From Mercenaria mercenaria (lineage: Eukaryota; Mollusca; Bivalvia; Venerida; Veneridae), in assembly GCF_021730395.1 (NCBI RefSeq), contig NC_069361.1:78253001-78317000 (forward strand): a DNA stretch of 64,000 bases, in the 5' to 3' direction. Below the pieces are notes generated by a model. The model saw only the letters and a list, made by a program, of their open reading frames with translations. It was not told the DNA's origin and made no database searches. Shown piece by piece: positions 12,742 through 24,228 of the stretch. The position numbers and the translations under genes are program-made. Each line of letters starts with the position of its first letter. The stretch's first letter is position 1.

Positions 12742-13348
12742 CGTAGGATGATATAACACACTGGCAAAATTTAAAATATAGATAGAATGATAAAACATGC
12801 TTGTATGTATATAAAGAGTATGTAAAAATAGAATTAAGGTTCTTTCAGACTTTGATTTTAGGTGTTGGTTACCTCTCCTCAAATAAATTTTCGTTTGAAG
12901 AGCTAATAAGACCTTAATTTAGAATAGAACAAAATTGTCCTAGAAATTTAACACATCTAAACATTTATGGAACTCTTTACTGAAATAAATCAACATATAT
13001 TCTCATAACACAGAACAAAAGTTCAGCTCATAAGAGCGGCCAGCCTAGCATGATATACATGAGGTTTTAAACTACGAAAAGTGTTCATGATTTCTACTTG
13101 GCTCATAAAAATCTCAGTTACTTATTAGTTCAATATATTATTGAATCCACAAGTCCAAGTGGTACTATGGTGAAAAAAAACGACTTCTATACATAATATA
13201 TAAAATATCTGTATGACAAGCGCCTTTTACAGACATTGTACTGAAAACTTCAAAAAGGAGTAACTGTCAAAGTCATAACAATACAAAGCATTTATTTTGA
13301 ACATGAGACTTTAACGAAATAATTCGTTTTATTGCAAATAGTTATATG
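12742..13348. other. Non-coding, nothing recognised
   Basis: AT-rich sequence between two tandem-core elements. No ORF, RNA gene or repeat unit seen. Confidence 0.4.
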
Positions 13349-14190
13349 CTTCCCGACCGGGAAGCATCATCATAGTGATCATTTTGTCTGTTATCTGTGC
13401 ATCTGCCTTTCTTTCTGTTCGTCGGTCACACATTTCTTGTCCAGCGCATAACTCCTAGAGTACGATACTAATAAGTAGACCTTGACTAGTTTTTCAGATC
13501 TACTTTTTTATTGTCAAGATGTAGGTTTAAAAGCACTGAAGAGATTTCAATGAACCTTGATTTACACAAAAATACTGATGAGAACAACAAATGTCCTCTA
13601 TCAAAGAGACTAAAAGCAATACTGTAAGAATACCTCTATTTAGAATATGTACTTCTGTTGAGCCTGCTTGCAGATGCGAAGACATAGTTGTCCAAGTGGC
13701 TGTTCGGTGTATGTGCGTGCATGCATGCGTCAGTGCATGTCCGGATTTGTTTGACATGCATGGAGCAATCTTGTTTATATTTGGCATAAACGTTAACCTT
13801 AATAAGAGGGAGTGTCATGCGCAAACCCCAGGTTCCTATCTCAAAGGTCAAGGTCACAGTTGGAGGTCAAAGGTAATGTCAGATCTTGTCCGACCAATAT
13901 ATTCTATATGCATTGAGGAATCTTGTTTATATTTGGCATGAATGTTGACCTCAGTGAGACGGAGTGACATGTGCAAACCCCAGGTCCCTATCTCAGAGGT
14001 CAAGGTCACAGTTGGAGGTCAAAGGTCATGTCAGATCTTATTCGGCCCATAACATGCATTGAGGAATCTTGCTTGTATTTTGCATGAATGTTAAACTTAG
14101 TGAGACTGACTGTATCTTAAAGGTCAAGGTCACAGTTATAGGTCAACGGGCAGGCTCGACATGTTGTCCATGGGCATCTCATCTAGTTTT
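13349..14190 (+). repeat. Tandem-core element, family E (ATGCTTCCC hairpin end)
   Basis: It opens with a perfect hairpin (ATGCTTCCC/GGGAAGCAT, 13349-13370). Monomers of about 130-160 bp follow, carrying a repeated GAGGAATCTTG...GGCATGAATGTT...AGGTCAAGGTCACAG phrase. It closes near 14188 (CATGGGCATCTCATCTAG). The 3' end lacks the TCTTGTT signature of families A-D, so its relation to them is uncertain. It shares the AAGGTCAAGGTCACA phrase with family D. Confidence 0.6.
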
Positions 14191-14712
14191 AAACATGTTT
14201 TGTCAAAATGAAGTCCTTATAACTACTGAAACATAACGACATTTGTCGTATTGACGGATGAAAGGCAATTATTTCTGAACCTATTGAAAAATTAACCCCT
14301 TTTTTATGACAAAGTTAGAATCATACAATGCGTAAGATTGCTTGACAAAACCGTGTTTGGGAGCATCAATTAGTTCTAACGATAGCTAAGCATTTCAATT
14401 TCTAAGCAAATTTGTAAATCAAGCTCTCTTGATAAGAAGGAAAATAGACTGCAAGACACAAGATATTTTGTCTGCCCAATTAACTCAATAGAGAGGCGCA
14501 GATCTAGTTCAATTCCTGGGCGGGGCCTATGTTCTGTGTGACAACTTTGATAAAAGACATTGAGTTTGAAATCATTTGTCTTCAATCTCTGTTTCATGTG
14601 GAGAAGTTGTCAGTCATTTGCGAAGATTGGCTAGTACTGGTACAGAATCCTTGAACACAGGTTAGTATATCGTTACATAGCTGAAATATTGTTATTAAAC
14701 AGCGTAAATCGA
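14191..14712. other. Non-coding, nothing recognised
   Basis: Short spacer between two repeat elements; no supportable feature. Confidence 0.4.
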
Positions 14713-17509
14713 AACAAGAGGGCCAAGATGGCCCTAGGTCGCTCACCTGAGAAACACACCATAACAGTGTAAACATGTCTTCCATAGTGATTTCTTGGAG
14801 ACGAATATTCTGACCAATTTTCATTAAGATTGGACCAAAAACGTGGCCTCTTGAGTATAAACGAGCATTTTCTTTGATTTGACCTAGTGACTTATTTTTT
14901 TACCCCATATTCGAATTTGTTCAAAATTTCACGAAAACGAACATTCTGACAAAGTTTTAGGAAGATTGGAACAAAAAGCGGCCTTTAATTAAAGTGTATA
15001 CAAGCTTTTCCTACGATTTGTCCCAGTGACCTAGTTTCTGACCCCACCTGACCCGTATTTGAAATCATCCAAGACTTCAAACATTCCAACCAAAATTTAT
15101 GAAGATGTGCCCTCAGGGTGTAAACAAGTTTACACTTTGATTTGACCTGGTGACCTAGTTTTGGACCCCACATGACTCAGATAAAAAATCATGATATTTC
15201 ATGCAGACAAACATTCTGACCAAGTTTCATGCACATCAAATGAACAAGAGTGTTAACAAGCTTTTCCTTTGATTTGACTGGGTGACCTAGTTTTTGACCC
15301 CATATGACCCAGTTTCAAACTACGCCTAGGAATCATCAAGATAAATATTCTGACCAAGTTTCATGAAAATAGGGTCATAAATGTGGCCTAAAGAGTGTTA
15401 ACAAGCTTTTCCTTTGATTTGACCTGATGACCTAGTTTCTGATCCTGTATGACCCAATTTCAAACTTGGCCTAGAAATCATCAAGACAAACATTTTGACC
15501 AGGCCTCTGGCTTGTTAACAAGCTTTTCCTTTGATTTGACCGGATGACCTAGTTTTGACCCAGCATGACCCACTTTTGATCCAGGCCTAGAGATCATCAA
15601 GATAATAATTCTGTGCATGTTTTATCAAATCAAAGCATAAATGAAACCTCTATATATATATATATATATGGCTGAAAGGGCCAAAATGGAAATTTTTTCC
15701 CCTTTCAGGGGCAGTAACTCTGGAACTCATGATGGAATCTAGCTGTTTTCGAAAGGAACCAAGATCTTATTGTGACTTAAGTTGTGGTTAAAATCAAATA
15801 TAAAATGTCACTTCTAATATCTTCACAAGGTAAAAATTACCAAATTTTGGCATTTTCAGGGGCCGTAACTCCTAAAACTATGATTGGATCGGACAGATTC
15901 ATCATGGAATCCAAAATTAATTGTTGTTGAAGATATTTTGCAAGTTTGTATCTAATCAAACTATAAATGAAGTCTCTATATGGCTGCAAAAGCCAAAATA
16001 GCAAATTTTGGCCCTTTAAGAAGCCATAACTCTGGAACCCATGACTAGATCTGGCCAATCTTTAAGAGGAACTGAGATATTATGCCAATACAAGTTGTGT
16101 GCAAGTTTGATTAAAGTTGATTGAAAACTGTTGTCTCTAGATATTGTGTTCACTAGCAAAACAGCAAATTTTGACCCTTTAAGGAACCATAACTCTACAT
16201 CCAATAAAGGGATCTGACCAGTTTTCAAAAGGAATCGAGATATTATGTCCATACAAGTTGTGTGCAAGTTTGATTAAAGTTGATTGCAAAATGTGGTCTC
16301 TATCATGTTCAAAAGCCAAAAATAGCAAATTTTTGGCCCTTTAAAGAGAATTCCTATAGTTTTTTTCCTTTCATAAAATTTTTTTAAATTCACATAATTA
16401 TATGATATGAAATTTTGTGCTGAAAACAATGAACAAATAAAAACAATAGGTCACCAGGCTGGTTTTTGTGAAAAATTGTTTTGAACACACCCACTGTAGC
16501 TGAAACTGCCAGCGATTTTTCAACATTTTCATAATTTTCTGCTTTTTTATAAATACCAACCAAAATATACATCAAGACAGCACAATAAGGTTTTTTTTCT
16601 TTTTACAAATTTTATTATATACTTATTTGATATTATAGCCATATTTATAATACTCTATCCTTACAGTAATTGGTACAAATGAAAAAAAATATGTTTCATA
16701 TTTACTTTTGTGAACTTTTTTCAATGAAAAATACCCATAGTGAAGAATATTTTTTTAAATTTTGAAAAAAACTCTTTCATAGAATTTTTTCCTGTTTTTC
16801 TTGTGTATAGATAATTGTATTGTGAACATAAAAATGTATGGATCACCAGGCTAAATTTTATGTTAAGACCGCTAGCTAGAATACAACACCTGTTAGGACG
16901 GAAAGTGGCGCGAACCTGACCAAATTGATTACATGTATGTGCGCTAGAAGTTAAAAAAAGTTTTAAAAATTCTTAATTCTTTCTATAATTGAATACTAAA
17001 TAATCTGAAAGGTGATATTGACTTATCAGTACTAAGTCAATTATCTTACATTATATGAACAACACTGTCTTTGTACTAAAATAGCAAGATATCTGTTAGG
17101 CATGATACTTGTCAATACAACATAAACCAGTATCAACATTTGATTACTGATAAAACTTATCAAAAAATGTTATTTCATTCAAGAAACCTCATATCTAAGA
17201 TTGTCTGTAACATGTTTCGACAAATGTTGACTTCAGTTCAGTTTTCCATAGAAAGTGTCGGCTGCGCAGAAAGATGCGCATAAAAAACTATAGGAATTCC
17301 CTTTAAGGGGCCATAACTCTGGAACCCATGATGGGATCTGGCCAGTTTTTGAAAGGAACCAAGATATTGTGCCCATACAAGTTGTGTGCAAGTTTGATTA
17401 AAGTCAAATACAAAATTTGGTCTCTATCGTGTCCACAAGGAAATTGTGGACGGACGAAGGGCGATCACAAAAGCTTACCCCGTCACTACGACAGTTGAGC
17501 TATTAAAAA
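14713..17509 (-). mobile_element. Pearl/Helentron-like element, family C copy 1, with a nested TTAA element
   Basis: On the minus strand it starts TTAATAGCTCAACTG near 17509, followed by a short GGACGGACG-type run (about 17450). The core changes type along its length: the part nearer 17.4 kb consists of GGCCATAACTCTGGAACC-type monomers, and the part nearer 15 kb consists of TTTGACC..TGACCTAGTTTTTGACC-type monomers. It ends with hairpin GGGCC/GGCCC followed by TCTTGTT (14713-14735). The element at 16343-17304 sits inside the first core type. An (AT)n run lies near 15650. Confidence 0.75.
16343..17304. mobile_element. Nested TTAA-flanked non-autonomous element with inverted ends
   Basis: The left end reads CCCTTTAA-AGAGAATTCCTATAG and the right end CTATAGGAATTCCCT-TTAAGGGG. 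The ends are inverted repeats of about 20 bp (AGRGAATTCCTATAG followed by T-rich sequence), with TTAA on both sides. Joining the flanks restores CCCTTTAAGGGG, as in neighbouring monomers. TTAA targeting is a piggyBac-superfamily trait. No transposase ORF is present. It also contains two related internal blocks around CACCAGGCT (near 16455 and 16840). Confidence 0.7.
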
Positions 17510-18180
17510 GACAAGATACATTTTATCAGTATCAGTACCTGTCATTTGATAATCTGTTACACAAACTGAAACTTAACTGTTAACAATCATCAACGGTTTA
17601 CATCATAATATCATGTATAACAACATTTCTATCACAGTTCATATTTAGTTTATCTTATCTAAAATCGTGCACTGTGATTGATTATATTAGGTAAAAAGTA
17701 ATGTTAAAACTTAACCATCTATCATTATTAGAAAGAAAAAAAAATCCGCAAAATTGCGACCAAAAAGTTGTGACACTCCCAACATATCTAGTTTCTTCTC
17801 AAAGAATACTTTCCTACTAGGTCATTTAAAAACCCGTAAGACTTTTAATTTTATGTTAAAAACAAGAGAGCAGATAAGATGCATAATTCAATAGTAAGGA
17901 AAACAATACTTTCAATATTTTCCATCAACTTACTATCAGATAGATAAAGGGAGATAGTCAAAAACATGGATTCAATGGTACTCTTGAAAACAAAATTAAT
18001 TAGGATTTAAGAAGAAAATGGTACATTTTTTGTTCATAACAAACAATATGGGGCAACATTTTAAAGAAGGGTATAATGATCCAGTAAGTTGGTATAATAT
18101 GACACCTTATATATAAATCGCAGGTCAACACTTTGTGCAATTTGACCGGCACTTGGACTTCAGGCAACTACGGTATACAA
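17510..18180. other. Non-coding, nothing recognised
   Basis: AT-rich sequence without ORFs or recognisable repeat units. Confidence 0.4.
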
Positions 18181-19056
18181 TTTTTATGCCCCCGAAGGGA
18201 GGCATATAGTTTTTGAACCGTCTGTCTGTCGGTCTGTCCGCAATTTACGTGTCCGGTCCATATCTTTGTCATCGATGGATGGATTTTCAAATAACTTGGC
18301 ATGAATGTGTACCACAGTAAGACAACGTGTCGCGCGCAAGACCCAGATCCGTAGCTCAAAGGTCAAGGTCATACTTAGACATTAAAGGTCATTTTTCATG
18401 ATAGTTGGGCGTGTCCAGTCCATATCTTTGTCATCGATGGATGGATTTTCAAATAACTTGGCATGAATGTGTACCACGGTAAGGCGACGTGTCGCGTGCA
18501 AGACCCAGGTCCGTAGCTCAAAGGTCAAGGTCACACTTAGACGTTAAAGGTCATTTTTCATGAAAGTTGGGCGTGTCCGGTCCATATCTTTGTCATCCAT
18601 AGATGGATTTTCAAATAACTTGGCATGAATGTGTAACACAGTAAGACGACGTGTCGCGCGCAAGACCCAGGTCCGTAGCTTAAAGATAAAGGTCTTTTTT
18701 CATGATAGTTGTGCGTGTCCGGTCCATATCTTTGTCATCCATGGATGGATTTTCAAGTAACTACGCATGAATGTGTGGCACAGTAAGATGACGTGTCGTG
18801 TGCAAGACCCAGGTCTGTAGCTCAAAGGTCAAGGTCACACATAGACGTTAAAGGTCATATTTCATGATAGTGCATTGATGGGCGTGTCCGGTCCATATCT
18901 TTGTCATTCATGCATGGATTTTAAAATAACTACGCATGAATGTGTGGCACAGTAAGACGACGTATGTCAAAGGTCCTAAACTCTTAACATCGGCCATAAC
19001 TATTCATTCAAAGTGCCATCGGGGGCATGTGTCATCCTATGGAGACAGCTCTTGTT
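18181..19056 (+). mobile_element. Pearl/Helentron-like element, family D copy 1
   Basis: The left end is TTTTTATGCCCCCGAAGGGA with hairpin ATGCC/GGCAT, followed by a GTCTGTCTGTCGG run (18218-18240). About five monomers of 145-165 bp follow (each with CCATATCTTTGTCAT, GGCATGAATGTGT and AGGTCAAGGTCAC). The right end is GTGTCATCCTATGGAGACAG followed by CTCTTGTT. It matches the inverse-oriented copy at 45564-46306. Confidence 0.8.
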
Positions 19057-20315
19057 TTTTAATTGGCTTGCCGTTCAAGAGTCAAATAGGGGCTGAGGTC
19101 TTAATGACCGAGGGCAAGTGGTTTTAGATTATTTACCGGCAAGCCATTTAGTAAGTGTTTTATTATATGACATCGCAAGTTTTTTTCTCAAGTTTTGACT
19201 TTAACATAGAAAACATATGTTGAATAATACACCGGTCAATAGCACAAACTTAAGGGCAATTTATGTCATGTAATAACTTTGACAGGTACGTCATTCAATA
19301 AATGTTTATTATACATGTAGGTTTTCTTTTCATTTTTATCTTTACCATTTACGTCTCCGAATGTGGTATATGAGGCATATGATATGGAACTTGTTACTTA
19401 TTTCTGTTTTAAACAGGTAGAAAAGTCGTACCATGCGAAGATGGCTTAGAGTACCTGTAACCCTTTGAATTTTAGTGCAGGGTATTTGACCTGTTCATTG
19501 GATTTCAATGAAACCTGTCTAGATGCACATTTTGTTTATAGTAAATCCACTATCATGCCCGAAAAAGGAGTTTTATTTTTACTCTCATGTTCTTACTTTT
19601 CAAAAAGACACTTATTCGAATACACCAATTACTCAACACAATAAAACGTTGTTAGTTTCTGCAATTTATGATTTAATGAATTGTGCTCATGAATAATTTC
19701 TTAGCACTTCCATTGAAAACGGAGACTCCACTTTAGAGAAACGCACGTGCAGTTTGTCCAAGTTTTTATACCACTCCGAAGGAAAATCCTTCTGTCAAAA
19801 AGTCCAGACAAAGCTTCTTTCTTCAAGGAACGACGTCTAAGTTGAAAGTCTGAAATATAGACTTAGACTTTACAATGCTAAATTTTCTTTTTTGTCATTG
19901 TTAAATTTGCTTAGATTGTAATATGAAACTGCACGAAAGTATAGTCTATAGCAACAAACATCTCAGCCAAATTTCATGTGTGTCAGTTTGTTATTAAAAA
20001 GTTATAGCAAATTGAATATGTGTCGTTCTTATGTCTAAGTTTCATACTTTAAATGTTGATGAATACGGGCCCTGTCTAGGGCAACACCCTCGGCTTTCGT
20101 CAGGACACCGACAGCTGCACTCCCATTAGTGATGACCTACTTCCGCTGATTCCCACAGATATATGCAGTAATAACGCATAGCTGGTACAGTAGTGTTGTT
20201 TAAGTCCTATCCTATTTTGTGTTTAAGTTAATTGTCTCTTGCTCAGCTTAGAATCACATCGAAGGTATCCCTTCTATAGACAAATTTTCAATATGACTAT
20301 CCGATTTCACAGACG
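19057..20315. other. Non-coding, 3' flank of the GPCR gene
   Basis: No gene or clear repeat. AATAAA on the minus strand may serve the GPCR transcript, but I could not single one out. Confidence 0.4.
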
Positions 20316-21374
20316 TTATATCAATGATAAACTTGGTGATACACGGTTTTGTGTACATTTACAGCTGTACTCCTCCTTTAAGCAAAGCAGTCGCTTCACT
20401 TGTGATCGAAACCTTTCGCCGCTCAGAAAATATACAAAGAAATTCAAAACGACATTCAGAAATGATAACGCTACTACAATATTCTTCCAAAATAATAAAT
20501 GAAAAACATACATCGTTTTATATCCGTTGTCCAAAAACTTAATCCAGATCTGGAAGACTGCATATGGACCTAAAGTTACCACGAAGACAACATTTGCGAG
20601 CATTAGACTAAATGTAAGTGAAGATAATTTTGACTTCGATAAAGATACGCTTGATTTTTGTAAAACTAACTTTATGAGAATAAGTACAGAGCCTGTCAAA
20701 ATTATCATAAATGGAAATATGAAATACAGGCACAGATGAATCCATTTATGGGTCTCCAAGAAGTGGCTATACTTTTCCTTGACAACACACACCTGGACGA
20801 CTTCTAAAATTTCAACCATTTCTAACATTATGCTTCCCAATCCAAACCTTATAATCCATATTGCGGTAAGTGTGAAGCGCGCCACTTTGACTGAACAAAA
20901 TATTTTAATTCTCTGTGGAAATTTCACGCTGACGACTCTTTCAATGGTAATAACGGCCAAAGTCCACGATGACGCGTATAATCCAGTGAGATCCATCGTC
21001 TGTTGTATTTTGCAGACGATCGAATTTAGTGTTATATGCCCTCGGAACACCAACCACTTTAAAAATGGACTTGAAATGGTAATTAACAAGTCAGAAACGG
21101 CCAAAGAGGTTAAAAAGTTAGATGTTGTGTGTCCACGGTTCTTTTTCCTTGTTAGAATGAAAATAATACAACCATTTCCAAAAAGAGATAAAATCGTGAT
21201 TATCATATATCCATAGGTATGTATCACTCTATTAACCGTTTCCTGCTGTTCGGATAGTTGCATAAAATAATATTCAAATAAAAGTTCATCATAATTAACA
21301 ACATCACTGGTATTTTGGGACAGCTCTGAAACGTTGGTTTCCATGAATATGTTTTCACCAAAAAACCCATCCAT
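20316..21374 (-). CDS. Class A (rhodopsin-like) G protein-coupled receptor, intronless, divergent
   Basis: Complete 352-residue frame. The N-terminus is extracellular with N-glycosylation sequons at N14 (NVS) and N21 (NTS). Seven hydrophobic segments lie near 52-76, 86-110, 120-148, 164-187, 212-237, 252-278 and 288-317. Family marks: GN in TM1 (66-67), LAVSDL in TM2 (91-96), C121 and C196 for the extracellular disulfide, ERV (145-147) for DRY, and NFFVY (311-315) for NPxxY. TM6 has LGPY instead of CWxP. The tail is short with clustered cysteines (331, 338, 340) that could be palmitoylated. The protein should signal at the plasma membrane. The overall pattern resembles lophotrochozoan peptide-receptor-like orphan GPCRs. 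The ligand is unknown, and the altered DRY, CWxP and NPxxY motifs do not allow a closer assignment. Confidence 0.9.
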   Translation of the reverse strand: MDGFFGENIFMETNVSELSQNTSDVVNYDELLFEYYFMQLSEQQETVNRVIHTYGYMIITILSLFGNGCIIFILTRKKNRGHTTSNFLTSLAVSDLLITISSPFLKWLVFRGHITLNSIVCKIQQTMDLTGLYASSWTLAVITIERVVSVKFPQRIKIFCSVKVARFTLTAIWIIRFGLGSIMLEMVEILEVVQVCVVKEKYSHFLETHKWIHLCLYFIFPFMIILTGSVLILIKLVLQKSSVSLSKSKLSSLTFSLMLANVVFVVTLGPYAVFQIWIKFLDNGYKTMYVFHLLFWKNIVVALSFLNVVLNFFVYFLSGERFRSQVKRLLCLKEEYSCKCTQNRVSPSLSLI

Positions 21375-22149
21375 TTCTCCTTAAGTAATAGAACCAACGA
21401 CTATACAATACGCAGTTAAACTTAAAAATAAAGTTCTGTGAACTTTTGAAGTCCTAATTTTCTTCGAACTTGTTTATGACAAATGAAGAATTGATTGTGC
21501 ACAATCTATAATACATTCATAAAACTATCAGACTGCAACAACTTCGTTTCTATTAATGTTGATGAATAAATGAAAAGCAGAGGTTCACTGATATCATTAT
21601 ATCAAAAGCATGCCCATGGCAAGACAAACTTATACAAGGCTCTACAAGTAAGACTCCTTTGGGAAAATCAAGCAAATTGATTCTATCATCATTAGACATG
21701 ATGCCAGTTAATGAATAAGAAATAAGTATTGAATGACAGTTGAGAAGTGAACAAAAACAAAGCATCTGCTATTGGATTTGAGCAAGCAAATACCCACCAT
21801 TATTGACAGTAGACAAAGAGAAATATAACATGCAGAAGTTCTATTGATTTTTAGAAAAGGCACTACTTTCTGACGATGTTGGTAGACTTTACATTGTACT
21901 GCTAACTTCAAGCAAAACTAACTTGACTTTTAAGGTACATTGGGACCACGGAAACTTTCAATGTGTCTGTAATAGAACTCCACATAAGGTATCCGGACAA
22001 ATAGATACTAGTTACACTTCGATGTCTGGTGACCCCATGTTTTTGGGGTATCATTTGAAGAGTTGTGTATGCTGAACAAGAATTAGTAATAGTTATAAGA
22101 TGACCATAATAATATGCTCGAATCACTACAGTTATGTTTTTTGAAGTAA
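21375..22149. other. Upstream flank of the GPCR, nothing recognised
   Basis: AT-rich and non-coding. The promoter of the minus-strand receptor should lie here, but no element is clear. Confidence 0.4.
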
Positions 22150-23600
22150 TATTACTCAATCTGTATATGTACAGTTGGTAAATGGTTTAGTAATGTTACC
22201 CTGTTTGTAATATGTATTGTTTTAATGGGTAAATAATGTTTCTGTCTGTAATATGCCGTTTGTTGATTGGTAAATAATGTTACCCCATCTGTAATATATA
22301 TGTATAGTTTAATGGATAAATAATGTTGCTCTATCTGCAGTATGTATAGTTTGTTAATGGGTAAGTAATGTTACTCCGCCTGCAAGTTTGTTACTGGGTA
22401 AATAATGTTACTCCATCTGCAATATGTAGTTTGTTAATGGGCACAAAATATTGCTCCAACTGCATTATGTATAGTTTGATAATGGGTAAATAACATTTCT
22501 CCAACTGCATTATGTATAATCTGTTCATGGTTAAATAAAGTTACAGTCTGTAACATGTGTAGTTAGTTAACTGGTAAATGTTGCTCAGTTTGTAACATGT
22601 GTAGTTTGTCAATGGGTAAATGTTGCTCAGACTGTAACATGTGTAGTTAGTTAATGGGTAAATGTATCTTAGTCTGTAACATGTGTAGTTATTTAATGGG
22701 TAAATGTATCTCAGTCTGAAACATGTAGTTAGTTAATGGGTAAATGTATCCCAGTCTGAAACATGTGTAGTTAGTTAATGGGTAAATGTTGCTAAGTCTG
22801 TAACATGTAGTTAGTTAATGTATCTCAGTCTGTAACATGTGTAGTTAGTTAATGGGTAAATGTAACTCAGTCTGTAACATGTGTAGTTAGTTAATGGGTA
22901 AATGTATCTCAGTCTGTAACATGTGTAGTTAGTTACTGTATCTCAGTCTGTAACATGTGTAGTTAGTTAATGGGTAAATGTATCTCAGTCTATAACATGT
23001 GTAGTTAGTTAATGGGTAAATGTTTCTCAGTCTGTAACATGTGTAGTTAGTTAATGGGTAAATGTATCTCAGTCTATAACATGTGTAGTTAGTTAATGGG
23101 TAAATGTATCTCAGTCTGTAACATGTGTAGTTAGTTAATGGGTAAATGTATCTCAGTCTATAACATGTGTAGTTAGTTAATGGGTAAATGTTTCTCAGTC
23201 TATAACATGTGTAGTTAGTTAATGGGTAAATGTTTCTCAGTCTGTAACATGTGTAGTTAGTTAATGGGTAAATGTTTCTCAGTCTGTAACATGTGTAGTT
23301 AGTTACTGTATCTCAGTCTGTAACATGTGTAGTTAGTTAATGGGTAAATGTATCTCAGTCTATAACATGTGTAGTTAGTTAATGGGTAAATGTTTCTCAG
23401 TCTGTAACATGTGTAGTTAGTTAATGGGTAAATGTATCTCAGTCTATAACATGTGTAGTTAGTTAATGGGTAAATGTTTCTCAGTCTGTAACATGTGTAG
23501 TTAGTTAATGGGTAAATGTATCTCAGTCTGAAACATGTGTAGTTAGTTAATGGGTAAATGTTTCTCAGTCTGTAACATGTGTAGTATGTCCATAAGGTAA
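22150..23600. repeat. 42-bp minisatellite array with a graded edge
   Basis: The consensus unit is 42 bp and contains CTCAGTCTGTAACATGTG and TAGTTAGTTAATGGGTAAAT. From about 22800 to 23590 the units are nearly identical, with TATCTC/TTTCTC and CTGTAAC/CTATAAC variants in mixed order and several shortened units lacking the ATGGGTAAATG part. To the left (22150-22560) units are longer and badly diverged (TGTAATATGTATAGTTTG-like). No ORF crosses the array. Confidence 0.9.
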
Positions 23601-24138
23601 TGTTACCCCATTAGTAAAATTTTGCATTTCAGCATTTTCTGTATCAATTTTTTGCTGGCTTTATTTGTAGACCAAGTGCAAATACATTGCCACAAGACTG
23701 TAGGAGAAATAGCACTTGGTCAAAGGTTGGTCCTGTGACAATAACCTTCAGGGTTCGATCTTAACGCAGTCCCGCGATCCCGAGGACACCTATTTTAGCG
23801 GAGGGCCTCCTGAACTTGGCAGCTGGCTGTCCCGTCGGGACAGTAAGTTTTCAGTTCAATATAGCTAAAAAAACTTATCAAAAATACCAAAATGACAGAA
23901 GAACCTTGCTTTGAAATGATTTTCGAAGTCGACATCTGTTCTAACCACAGTCTGGATGTTTACTCTCGAATACATACATGTACGTAGACTGGTTCCGCGT
24001 CCTATAAAATATATAGTGTGAAATCACAGAAGAGACAGCGGGTACCAGTCTAACGGTCCGGGTACGGGGTTTTACCATGTAGCCTCGCTTTCGGTTGTCC
24101 TATATTTTCGCGATTATTTGTTTACCTGTCAAAAAGTC
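23601..24138. other. Upstream region of the ZNF862-like fragment
   Basis: GC-richer than the surroundings, with palindromic CTGTCCCGTCGGGACAG at 23828-23844. No ORF of note. It may be promoter or 5' UTR of the broken zinc-finger gene that starts at 24139, but nothing proves this. Confidence 0.35.
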
Positions 24139-24228
24139 ATGTGGAAATTTATCGATTGCGTTTCGGAACCAGCCATTAAAAAGCCAAAAACAAAAGAACA
24201 GCATTTGGAAACACAATGTGATTACGAA

